A stretch of DNA of 10,619 bases from an uncultured Pseudomonadota bacterium (GTDB lineage: Bacteria > Myxococcota_A > UBA796 > GCA-2862545). Positions 1 to 7,021 of the stretch are shown here, in pieces. A program made the translations under genes and the position numbers. The notes beneath the pieces were generated by a model that saw only the letters and a program-made list of their open reading frames with translations, was not told where the DNA came from and made no database searches. The stretch lies in contig CALATR010000793.1 in the NCBI GenBank assembly GCA_937891875.1, positions 1 through 10,619 of the forward strand, written 5' to 3'. Positions within the stretch are counted from its first letter, which is position 1. Each line of letters opens with the position of its first letter.

Positions 1-741
1 AAGTACCGCGACCAGCACGCGCTGCCCCACGGCCCGACCCGCTTCGTGCCCTTCGGCGACCTCGAGGCCCTGCGCGAGGCCCTCGACGGCGACGTGGCCG
101 CGGTCATCACCGAGCCCATCCAGGGCATCGCCGGCATCGTCGAGCCCCCGGACGGCTGGCTGCGTCAGGTAGCCGAGCTGGTGCACGAGAACGGCTCCCT
201 GCTGATCGCCGACGAGGTCCAGTCCGGCCTCGGCCGCACCGGCGCCTGGCTCGCCAGCCTGGGCATGGGCGTGCGCGCAGACATCGTCACCGTGGGCAAG
301 GGGCTCGGCAATGGCTTCCCGGTCGCCGCGTGCCTGGTCAGCGAGGCGGTCGCCCAGACGGTCAAGCCCGGCGAGCACGGCACCACCTTCGGCGGCGCGC
401 CCATGGCCTGCGCCGCGGTCGAGGCGACCCTCGACATCATCGTCGACGAGGGCCTCATCGAGAAGGCGCGGGTGGTCGGCGAGACCCTGGCTGGCGCCCT
501 CGGCCAGCTGCCCGGCGTGGTCGAGGTCCGCGGCTCCGGCGCCTGGATCGGCGTCGTGCTCGACCGGCCCGCCGGCGCGGTCAAGGACGCGCTCCTCGCC
601 CGGGGCTTCCTGGTCGGCACCGCGTCGGACCCCCACGTCCTGCGCCTCGCGCCCCCGGCGGTCATGCCCCCCTGGGTCTGCTGCGAGCTGGCCGAGACGC
701 TGGGCGAGGTCCTGGTGCAAGCGGCGATGGTGGCGGCGTGA
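1..741 (+). CDS. argD: Acetylornithine/succinylornithine aminotransferase, 3' part (ArgD family)
   Basis: PLP-dependent class III aminotransferase that interconverts N-acylglutamate semialdehyde and N-acylornithine in cytoplasmic arginine synthesis. The reading frame is open from base 1, so the N-terminal part lies outside the window; 246 residues are present. Visible family motifs, in fragment numbering, are EPIQG near residue 38, DEVQSGLGRTG from D71 (the Asp that contacts the PLP ring nitrogen), GKGLGNGFP with the Schiff-base lysine at K100, and HGTTFGGAPMACAA from about residue 124. The stop codon (739-741) overlaps the GTG start of the next gene, an acyl-ornithine carbamoyltransferase, so the two are almost certainly translated together. 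This context makes an arginine role much more likely than the GABA or other class III aminotransferase alternatives. The acyl group it handles (acetyl or succinyl) should match the carbamoyltransferase and cannot be read from this fragment. Confidence 0.9.
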   Translation, partial: KYRDQHALPHGPTRFVPFGDLEALREALDGDVAAVITEPIQGIAGIVEPPDGWLRQVAELVHENGSLLIADEVQSGLGRTGAWLASLGMGVRADIVTVGKGLGNGFPVAACLVSEAVAQTVKPGEHGTTFGGAPMACAAVEATLDIIVDEGLIEKARVVGETLAGALGQLPGVVEVRGSGAWIGVVLDRPAGAVKDALLARGFLVGTASDPHVLRLAPPAVMPPWVCCELAETLGEVLVQAAMVAA

Positions 742-1760
742 GCGCACACTTCCTGGACGGTAGCGAGCCAGGCGTCGAGGGGCTTCGGGAGCTGGTGCAG
801 CGGGCGCTGGCGCTGGAGGGCGGAGCGGCCCCCCGGCGCGTGCCTGGCAAGCGCATCGTCGCGGTCTTCCTCAACCCGAGCCTGCGCACCCGCACGAGCC
901 TCGAGGCCGCCGGGCACATGCTCGGCGTCAAGGTGATCACCCTGTCTCCGGGCACCGACGCCTGGGCGCTCGAGTTCGGCGACGGGGCGGTCATGGACGG
1001 GCTCACCGTCGAACACGTCAAGGACGCGGTGTCCGTGCTCTCGGGCTACGGCCACCTCCTCGCCGTCCGCGCCTTCGCCGGGCTGACCGATCCCGAAGAG
1101 GACCGCGCAGATCCCGTGCTCAACGCCTTCGTGCAGCACTCCCGCGCCCCGGTGCTCAACCTCGAGTCCGCGCGCTGGCACCCCCTGCAGGGCATCGCCG
1201 ACGCCACCAGCTGGACCCGCCACCTGGGCACCCACCTGCAGGGCCAGAAGCTGACCCTGACCTGGGCCCCGCACCCCAAGGCCCTGCCGACCGCGGTGCC
1301 CAATCAGGTGCTGCTCACCGCCGCCATGATGGGGATGGACGTCACCGTCGCCCATCCCGAGGGCTTCGACCTGGACCCGCAGGTGGTGCACCGCGCGGCG
1401 GATCTCGCCGGGCACCAGGGCGGCGCCGTGCACGTCACCCACGATCGCCAGGCTGCGCTGAAGGGCGCCCGGGTCGTGGTGGCGAAGTCGTGGGGCGGCT
1501 GGTCCGGATACGGGCGCCGTGAGGAAGAAGCCAGGGTTCGAGCTGGGCTCTCCGACTGGATGGTCACCGAGGCCGACCTGTTTCACACCCGGGATGCCGG
1601 GTTCATGCACTGCCTGCCCATCCGCAGGAACGTGGTCGCGACTGACGGGGTCCTAGACGGGCCCAGCTCGTGGGCGCACGAGACGGCCCACCGCCGCATG
1701 TGGACCGCAGCTGCCGTGCTAGAGCGCATGCTCGGAGAGGAGTCGCCGTGGAGCGCGTGA
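738..1760 (+). CDS. argF': N-acyl-ornithine carbamoyltransferase, succinylornithine-like (ArgF' family)
   Basis: Transfers the carbamoyl group of carbamoyl phosphate to N-acylornithine, giving N-acylcitrulline, in the arginine route that keeps the acyl group on. The GTG start at 738 sits in the preceding stop codon (GTGA) and gives 340 aa, the usual family length. Motifs: carbamoyl-phosphate loop SLRTRTS at 48-54, MDG at 86-88, HPLQ at 148-151, WAPHPKALPTAVPN at 176-189, and HCLPIRRN at 291-298. The WAPHP and AVPN motifs mark the acyl-ornithine branch rather than ordinary ornithine carbamoyltransferase. From memory of the characterised enzymes, the residue before the EH that follows MDG selects the acyl group: Glu92 in the Xanthomonas acetyl enzyme, Pro90 in the Bacteroides succinyl enzyme. 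Here it is Val91. The Xanthomonas carboxylated Lys302 corresponds to Val300 here. Both positions point to succinylornithine, although acetylornithine is not excluded. Confidence 0.9.
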   Translation: MSAHFLDGSEPGVEGLRELVQRALALEGGAAPRRVPGKRIVAVFLNPSLRTRTSLEAAGHMLGVKVITLSPGTDAWALEFGDGAVMDGLTVEHVKDAVSVLSGYGHLLAVRAFAGLTDPEEDRADPVLNAFVQHSRAPVLNLESARWHPLQGIADATSWTRHLGTHLQGQKLTLTWAPHPKALPTAVPNQVLLTAAMMGMDVTVAHPEGFDLDPQVVHRAADLAGHQGGAVHVTHDRQAALKGARVVVAKSWGGWSGYGRREEEARVRAGLSDWMVTEADLFHTRDAGFMHCLPIRRNVVATDGVLDGPSSWAHETAHRRMWTAAAVLERMLGEESPWSA

Positions 1761-2656
1761 TCAGCCTGTTGGATGCCATCCCCTACCTGCGGGCGTACGC
1801 CGGCCAACGCTTCGTGGTGAAGGCCTCGGGCGAGCTGCTCCAGGACGCCAGCTGGCGGGAGGGCATCGCCCGCGATCTGGCCGTGCTGCACCGGCTGGGC
1901 ATCGGCACGGTGCTGGTCCACGGCGGCGGTCCCCAGCTGGACCAGGCGATGGCCCGCCACGGCATCGTGACCGAGCGGGTCGCGGGCCGACGGATCACCT
2001 CGCAGGCCGCCCTCTCCGAGGCCATCCGCGAGTGGCGCGGTGCCTGCAACGCCGCCTGGGTCTCGGCACTCGCCCGCCAGGGTGAGGCCGCGGTGGGTCT
2101 GTCCGGTGCGGACGGGGGCCTCGTGCGCGCCGCCCGCCGCCCACCCGCCGTGCTCACCGACGATGACGGGGAGCGGGTGCAGGTGGACTTCGGCCTCGTC
2201 GGCGACGTCACCGGAGTCGATCCGGCGGTGCTCGAGGCGGCCATGGCCCTGCCCGCGGTGCCGGTCGTGAGCCCGCTGGCCCTGGGCGAGGCGGGCCAGC
2301 TGCTCAATGTCAACGCAGACACCGTCGCCGCCGAGATCGCCATCGCGCTGGGCGCGGCCAAGCTGATCCTGTTGACCCGCGCGCCGGGCATCCTCGCCGA
2401 TCCGTCCGATCCCAGCAGCGTGCTGCACTGGGCGGACCTCGCCCGCCTCGACCAGCTCGCCGCCGACGGCGCGCTCTCCGGGGGCATGCGTCCGAAGGTG
2501 GCGGCCATCCGTCGGGCGCTCGACGGTGGGGTGCCCCGGGTGCACGTGGTCGACGGGCGCGCCGGAGGCGCCCTGTTGGAGGAGGTCTTCACCACCGACG
2601 GCAGCGGCACCCTGGTCGTGACCGAGGCAGACGACATGCCCGCGGAGCCACTCTAG
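1748..2656 (+). CDS. argB: Acetylglutamate kinase
   Basis: Amino-acid kinase family enzyme that phosphorylates N-acetylglutamate (or N-succinylglutamate), the second step of arginine synthesis in the cytoplasm. The GTG at 1748 was chosen because an AGAGGAG ribosome site lies at 1736-1742, five bases upstream, and because it gives 302 aa, normal for the family; the frame overlaps the previous gene by 13 bases. Visible motifs are the phosphate-binding lysine K25 in VVKASGE, HGGGP at 58-62, the substrate-binding NVNADT at 187-192, LLTRAPGIL a little further on, and GGMRPK at 245-250 with the catalytic-site lysine K250. The C-terminus holds the DGSGTLV motif expected at the end of ArgB. One oddity is that the glycine pair after the first lysine is Ser-Gly here, a form more typical of other amino-acid kinases such as UMP kinase. 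The operon position supports argB strongly. Confidence 0.9.
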   Translation: MERVISLLDAIPYLRAYAGQRFVVKASGELLQDASWREGIARDLAVLHRLGIGTVLVHGGGPQLDQAMARHGIVTERVAGRRITSQAALSEAIREWRGACNAAWVSALARQGEAAVGLSGADGGLVRAARRPPAVLTDDDGERVQVDFGLVGDVTGVDPAVLEAAMALPAVPVVSPLALGEAGQLLNVNADTVAAEIAIALGAAKLILLTRAPGILADPSDPSSVLHWADLARLDQLAADGALSGGMRPKVAAIRRALDGGVPRVHVVDGRAGGALLEEVFTTDGSGTLVVTEADDMPAEPL

Positions 2657-2730
2657 GGTTCCCACACACCTTTCACAGCACACAGCGCGTCCGGTGCCTA
2701 CATTTTCGGCGACTCCCCCCCGGAGGCGAC
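2657..2730 (+). promoter_or_regulatory. Gap upstream of the metalloprotease gene, with its ribosome-binding site
   Basis: This 74-base gap is less GC-rich than its surroundings. A GGAGG ribosome site at 2722-2726 lies four bases before the GTG start at 2731 and decides that start. TACATT at 2699-2704 could be a -10 box, but I see no -35 element at normal spacing, so whether this gene has its own promoter or is read through from argB is open. There is no hairpin with a T-run after argB. Confidence 0.45.
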
Positions 2731-4197
2731 GTGCAAGCCATCTCTCTCAAGACGACCCTGGTCGCTCTCGGACTGCCCGCGCTGCTCGCTGTCGTGCCCG
2801 GCTGCGCCGCAGACGTGGACTTCGTGTGCGGCGGCGATGCGCCGATGTGCGACATCCTCTCGGTGACGGCCGATCGCCGCAAGGCCGCGGGCGGCATCCA
2901 GGTGGTCGGTGTGGAGATCAACCAGGCGGTCAATGTGCCGCTGGTGGTCGACAACCTGGCCGTCGAGCAGGACCTGCCGGTGATCGCCGGACGTGACGCC
3001 ATCATCCGGGTGCACGTGGAGCCGACCGCCGCCTGGCAGACCCGCGCGATCACCGCCCGCGTCACCCTGCGCCAGGACGGGCTCGTCGTCGGCGCCGCCC
3101 AGGCCGACTTCACCCCGAACCGCTCGTCGGAGGAGGGAGACCTCGCGACCACCGGCAACGTGCGCATCGACGGGGACATGCTGGTCGAGGGACTGATCGA
3201 CTTCGAGGTGGAGCTCCTGGAGGCGCCCGGCGCCAGCGGTTCGGGGAGCAGCGCCAACGCGCACTGGCCGCGCTCGGACAGCGATGGGGCGACCCTCGAG
3301 GTCAGCTACAACGGCCCCGCCCTGCGCATGTACATCGTGCCCATCCAGTGGGACACCGACGGCAGCGGCAAGCTGCCGGACACGAGCCCCGCCGCGATCG
3401 AGCGCTACCGGGCCGCCATGATGCAGGTCTACCCGGTCGCCGACGTGGAGATCGAGGTGGGTGAGCCCCTGCCGTGGAACACCCCGAACCTGATCGACTC
3501 GGTCACCCTCAGCGCCGTCGCCAACCTCCGCTCCGAGCGGAACATCGACGACTCCCAGTACGTGTACGGGCTGCTGAACACCGGTGGCCCGCTGTCGAAC
3601 CCGGTCGGCCTGTCCGGCGGCACCTCCATGCGGGCCGCCATCGGCTTCTCCTACGACATGAGCGGCGGCGCGGGTGACACCATCATCCACGAGGTCGGCC
3701 ACTCCCACGGCCTGCCTCACGCGCCCTGCGGCGGCGCGGCGGGTCCGGACCCGGACTACCCCTACGACGAGGGCAGCATCGGGGCCTACGGGTACGACCT
3801 GGCGACCGACACGCTCCTGGCGCCAAGCACCCACGTGGACATGATGACCTACTGCACGCCGCGGTGGATCAGCGACTACAACTACGAGAAGATCTACCAG
3901 GAGACGCAGGAGACCTGGGACAACTACGGTCCTGCGGCCCGCGTGCGCACCACCTCCTGGCGCCCCATCTGGCTGCACACCGACGGCACCGTGCGCGAGG
4001 GCGACGTGATGTGGCTCCCCCGCGAGCCCCAGGGTGAGCTGCGCGAGGTCGAGGTCGACGGCGCGCCCGTCACCGGTGTGTTCTACGGCTTCGAGCACGC
4101 GGACGGCGGCATCCTCTACGTCCCGGGTCAGGATCCGGTCGACGAGATCCGCCTGGACGACGGCGTGCTGCACGAGGTCCTGCCGCGACTGCGGTAG
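2731..4197 (+). CDS. Predicted lipoprotein with metzincin-type zinc metalloprotease domain
   Basis: Probable exported, lipid-anchored zinc peptidase; substrate unknown. The GTG start follows a GGAGG site and opens a type II signal peptide: a hydrophobic stretch at residues 10-22 and a VPGC lipobox with C25 as the acylation site. Residues of about 49-160 look like a beta-sandwich of the kind found before metzincin domains, with an AGRDAIIRV segment. The catalytic domain contains HEVGHSHGLPH at 320-330, which has all three zinc-binding histidines and the catalytic Glu321. A downstream MMTYC segment at 371-375 is a good Met-turn. C333 (in HAPCGG) and C375 may form a disulfide around the active site. 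The total is 488 aa. The last ~80 residues look like a small beta domain. The HAPCGG and WISDYNYEK segments recall M66-like bacterial metalloproteases, but the exact family assignment is from memory. It follows argB by 74 bases and has no evident link to arginine synthesis. Confidence 0.8.
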   Translation: MQAISLKTTLVALGLPALLAVVPGCAADVDFVCGGDAPMCDILSVTADRRKAAGGIQVVGVEINQAVNVPLVVDNLAVEQDLPVIAGRDAIIRVHVEPTAAWQTRAITARVTLRQDGLVVGAAQADFTPNRSSEEGDLATTGNVRIDGDMLVEGLIDFEVELLEAPGASGSGSSANAHWPRSDSDGATLEVSYNGPALRMYIVPIQWDTDGSGKLPDTSPAAIERYRAAMMQVYPVADVEIEVGEPLPWNTPNLIDSVTLSAVANLRSERNIDDSQYVYGLLNTGGPLSNPVGLSGGTSMRAAIGFSYDMSGGAGDTIIHEVGHSHGLPHAPCGGAAGPDPDYPYDEGSIGAYGYDLATDTLLAPSTHVDMMTYCTPRWISDYNYEKIYQETQETWDNYGPAARVRTTSWRPIWLHTDGTVREGDVMWLPREPQGELREVEVDGAPVTGVFYGFEHADGGILYVPGQDPVDEIRLDDGVLHEVLPRLR

Positions 4198-4282
4198 CGA
4201 CATGGCCCGGGAGGGGCCTGCAGAGCCTGCGGACCCGGAGAGGACGCGTGGCCGCCCGGCCAATGACGCGACGAATCTGCCG
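4198..4282. terminator. Convergent intergenic gap with two short GC hairpins
   Basis: The gap separates two genes that point toward each other. It contains GGCCC/GGGCC around a 5-base loop (4204-4218) and TGGCC/GGCCA around GCCC (4249-4262). Each stem is 5 bp and neither is followed by a T-run in either direction, so they are weak candidates for bidirectional transcription ends. Confidence 0.3.
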
Positions 4283-6829
4283 CTACTTCGCGGGCTCTGC
4301 CTCGCTGTCGAACTCGCCGCGCTTCAGCTTGCCCATGTAGGTCTTGAGCGCGTTGCCGACCTTGTTGGACAGGATGTACAGCCCGAGGATGTTCGGGAAG
4401 GCCATGCCCAGGATCATCAGGTCGGAGAAGCCGATGACGTTGTCGAGGGTGAGGACCGGGCCCAGCACGACGCAGACGAGGAAGAGGATCTTGTAGGGCA
4501 GGCTGGCGTGGTCGCCGAACATCCAGGTGGCAGCGCGCTCGCCGTAGTAGCTCCACGAGATCATCGTCGAGAAGGCGAAGAGCGTGACCGCGAGCGCCAG
4601 GATGTAGCGGGCACCGGGCAGACCGCCGACCTCGAACGCCTTGCTGGTCATGCTGATCCCGTCGATGTCGGGCACGGCGTACGCGCCGGTGACGACCACG
4701 ACGAGGCCGGTGATCGAGCAGACCACGACGGTGTCGATGAACGGCTCGAGCAGGGCGACGATGCCCTCGCGCACGGGCTCGTCGGTGGCGGCGGCCGAGG
4801 GGGCGATGGCCGCGGAGCCCACGCCCGCCTCGTTGCTGAACGAGGCCCGCCGGAAGCCCTGGACCATGGTGCCGAGCAGGCCGCCGAGGCCAGCTTCCGG
4901 CGTGAAGGCGCTGCCGAACAGGGTCGAGACGGCGCTGGAGAGGGCGCCAGCGTCGGTGACGCCGACGTAGCCGATGATCCAGAGCCCAGCGAGCACGTAG
5001 ACGACCCCCATGATGGGGACGATGACGCCCGCGGTCGCGCCGATCCGCTTGATGCCGCCGATGATCACCAGGCCGACGATGACGGTGAGCACGATGCCGA
5101 AGAAGAGGCCGTAGCTGCCGCCGCCCGCGGTCTCGGTGGGGTTCTTGACCGTGACCTGGTCGTCGAGGACGGACTCCGCGAGCACGCCGTTGCCGTCGAC
5201 GACGCCGAGCACCTCGGTGATCTTGCCCAGCTCGACATTGCCGGCGTAGCCGCCGCGCGCGGCCTCGATGAGCACGGTCTGGGTGGTGGTGTCGCCGGCC
5301 GGAAGCACGACCTCGTGTGCGGTGACGAAGCTGGCGCCGCCGGGCACGCCGACCGCGGTCCCTTCGGGCAGGGTGATGTCGCCGGTCTCGCCGGGGAGCC
5401 GCTCGAAGACGACCGAGCCGGTGGCGGCGGGGCGGAGCAGGGGAGCGACGTCGGCGATCGCCTGGAACGCCTGGTTGCCCTGGAACATGTTGCCGCCGCC
5501 GAAGCTGCCGCCGATGCACATCACGGCGAAGACCACCGCGAGGACCATGCCCAGCCCGCCGAGGCCCATCTGCTTCAGCCCCTTGTGCAGGTAGTGCATG
5601 GGGCCGCCGGACACGGTGCCGTCGGGCTTCACCACCCGGTACATCTGGCCGAGGCTGACTTCGGTGAACTTGGTCGTCATGCCGAAGAGCGCGGCGATGA
5701 CCATCCAGATCACCGCACCGGGCCCTCCTGCGGCGACCGCGACCGCGACGCCGGCGATGTTGCCGAGGCCGACCGTGGCCGACAGCGCCGACGACAGCGC
5801 CTGGAAGTGGCTGACCTCGCCCGGGTCGTCGTCGTCGTCGTAGGTGCCCGCGGTCACGAGGATCGCGTGGTAGAAGGCGCGGACGTTGATGAAGCCGTAG
5901 CGGAGGGTGAAGAAGACCGCGCCGGCGACGAGCCAGATCAGGATGATCGGCAGCTGCAGGTCCTTGGGGTTGGCCAGGGGACCGGGCTCGGCCTTCACGT
6001 CCAGGCTGCGCAGGCCGAGGCGGGTTCCAGCCTCCGACGCGACCTCGAAGGTGCTGCCCTCGTAGGTGACCTGGTCCCCGGGGTGCACGGGCAGGGCGGT
6101 CCAGTCGAGCATCACCTCACCGGAGAGCACCACGCCACGGGTGATGTCGACCACGACCGGGAAAGGTGCGATGGCCTCGAGGCTCACCTGCTTGAGGGTG
6201 CGCTGCCCGTCTTCCCCGCCCTCGGGGGCGGGCACGTCGCGCACGGTTCCGGGGCGCGGGGTCGGAGCTGCGCCGTCCTCGCCGTCCTCCGGGGGCACGA
6301 TGCCGAGCGCCACCACGTCGACCGGGAGCTCGTCCCACGCGCCGAGCAGGCGGCCGCCATCCTCGCGCAGCTTCAGGGTGAGCAGACCGCGCTCGAGGGT
6401 GGCGTCCGGGGCCAGCACCGGGCGCACGTCGCGCAGGCGGGCGGGGGTGCGGCAGCGGTAGATGTAGCCCTTGTCGGCCTCGTACCCCATCAACTCGGCG
6501 TCGCGACGCTTGAGGTCCTTCGCGAGCCAGGCGTCTCGGTCCTCCTCGGACAACGTGCCGGGATCGACCTTCTTGGGGACCTCGCCCATGGGCAGCGTGT
6601 TGTCCCAGAACAGCAGGTCGTAGAACATGACCGTGGCGATGGGGTTGACGATCCAGTTGCCGAACGCGCCGTCGACCTGCTCGGCCAGGCTGGCCTCGGC
6701 CTGCTCCTCCTGGCAGCTGGGGGCGGCGAGGGCGGGGCCGGCCCCGAGCAGCAGGGACGAGACCAGCACCGCGAGGGCGGCGGCGCACGCGGCCATGGCG
6801 CGGGGGAGGCGAGAGCTCGGTGCGGACAT
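4283..6829 (-). CDS. AGCS-family sodium/alanine-type symporter with extra periplasmic domains
   Basis: Inner-membrane amino-acid:cation symporter of the alanine/glycine:cation family, expected to import alanine, glycine or a related amino acid with Na+ or H+. The ATG at 6829 follows GAGGA (6834-6838). Family hallmarks are GLGNIAGVA from 354, GGPGAVIWM from 368, TKFTE at 386-390, GGPM at 408-411, GNMFQGNQ at 446-453, GGIKRI at 591-596 and SNEAGVGSA at 665-673. About eleven membrane segments lie between residues 292 and 820. At 848 aa it is far longer than the usual 450-550. The excess lies in two places: residues 1-288 (a signal peptide ending near A35/A36, then a periplasmic region with a Gly/Glu/Pro-rich linker at 178-210) and residues of about 464-570 (a beta-rich insert between membrane segments 4 and 5). 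Five aspartates occur at 331-335. The transport core is certain at family level; the substrate is not. Confidence 0.9.
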   Translation of the reverse strand: MSAPSSRLPRAMAACAAALAVLVSSLLLGAGPALAAPSCQEEQAEASLAEQVDGAFGNWIVNPIATVMFYDLLFWDNTLPMGEVPKKVDPGTLSEEDRDAWLAKDLKRRDAELMGYEADKGYIYRCRTPARLRDVRPVLAPDATLERGLLTLKLREDGGRLLGAWDELPVDVVALGIVPPEDGEDGAAPTPRPGTVRDVPAPEGGEDGQRTLKQVSLEAIAPFPVVVDITRGVVLSGEVMLDWTALPVHPGDQVTYEGSTFEVASEAGTRLGLRSLDVKAEPGPLANPKDLQLPIILIWLVAGAVFFTLRYGFINVRAFYHAILVTAGTYDDDDDPGEVSHFQALSSALSATVGLGNIAGVAVAVAAGGPGAVIWMVIAALFGMTTKFTEVSLGQMYRVVKPDGTVSGGPMHYLHKGLKQMGLGGLGMVLAVVFAVMCIGGSFGGGNMFQGNQAFQAIADVAPLLRPAATGSVVFERLPGETGDITLPEGTAVGVPGGASFVTAHEVVLPAGDTTTQTVLIEAARGGYAGNVELGKITEVLGVVDGNGVLAESVLDDQVTVKNPTETAGGGSYGLFFGIVLTVIVGLVIIGGIKRIGATAGVIVPIMGVVYVLAGLWIIGYVGVTDAGALSSAVSTLFGSAFTPEAGLGGLLGTMVQGFRRASFSNEAGVGSAAIAPSAAATDEPVREGIVALLEPFIDTVVVCSITGLVVVVTGAYAVPDIDGISMTSKAFEVGGLPGARYILALAVTLFAFSTMISWSYYGERAATWMFGDHASLPYKILFLVCVVLGPVLTLDNVIGFSDLMILGMAFPNILGLYILSNKVGNALKTYMGKLKRGEFDSEAEPAK
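5120..5440 (-). other. Baseplate-J-like beta insert inside the symporter
   Basis: Residues of about 464-570 of the symporter fall between the GNMFQGNQ segment and the FGIVLTVIVGLVIIGG membrane helix, where typical AGCS proteins have a loop of only a few tens of residues. The block contains ITLPEGTAV, FVT, VVLPAG, an EAARGGYAGNVELGKIT stretch and a closing VTVKNPTETAGG. This order (IPAGT, FVT, aG, GaaGNV, sVtNP, aGG) is what I remember of the beta domain of phage baseplate protein J. The resemblance is by eye only; if the N-terminus is exported, the loop is periplasmic. Confidence 0.55.
5825..5839 (-). repeat. (GTC)5 triplet run encoding five aspartates
   Basis: Five perfect GTC triplets on the + strand read as GAC on the coding strand and give D331-D335 of the symporter, in the loop after the first membrane segment. 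All five use the same codon, so slippage could change its length. Confidence 0.7.
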
Positions 6830-7021
6830 CGGGTCCTCGGAGTCGGGGTCGGCCGCGAGACGGCGTGGGCACGGCCCGGGTCCGTACCATGTCCACCCGG
6901 GGGCTCGCTACCGCGGTGGCCGGGGTTGGTGCTCCCTTGCGGAGGATCGAAGCCACAACGCACTGCGCCCCGACACCGTGGTGCCGGGGCGCGGGCTCGG
7001 GTTCACCGGGACTTCCGCGGA
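6830..7021 (-). promoter_or_regulatory. 192-base gap upstream of the symporter gene
   Basis: The gap lies between two genes on the - strand. Its end near the selenoprotein gene holds a strong hairpin (listed separately), and its other end holds the GAGGA ribosome site (6834-6838) of the symporter. The hairpin suggests that the symporter is transcribed separately, but I cannot pick convincing -35/-10 boxes. I see no coding region or known riboswitch here. Confidence 0.4.
6965..6992 (-). terminator. Strong GC hairpin downstream of the thioredoxin-like selenoprotein gene
   Basis: GCGCCCCG (6965-6972) pairs perfectly with CGGGGCGC (6985-6992), and the inner ACACC/GGTGC arms extend the stem with one mismatch on the + strand that becomes a G-U pair in the - strand RNA. 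It begins 29 bases after the TAG at 7022-7024. No T-run follows, so it may be a U-tract-less terminator or an RNA 3'-end stabiliser. Confidence 0.5.

Noticed and set aside
330..737. Upstream extension of the carbamoyltransferase frame
   Set aside because: This would overlap argD by 400 bases and adds Arg-rich sequence; the GTG at 738 gives the normal family length.
165..4263. Long - strand open frames opposite the arginine genes and the metalloprotease
   Set aside because: They are Gly/His/Arg/Val-rich with no motifs and lie opposite genes with clear family motifs.
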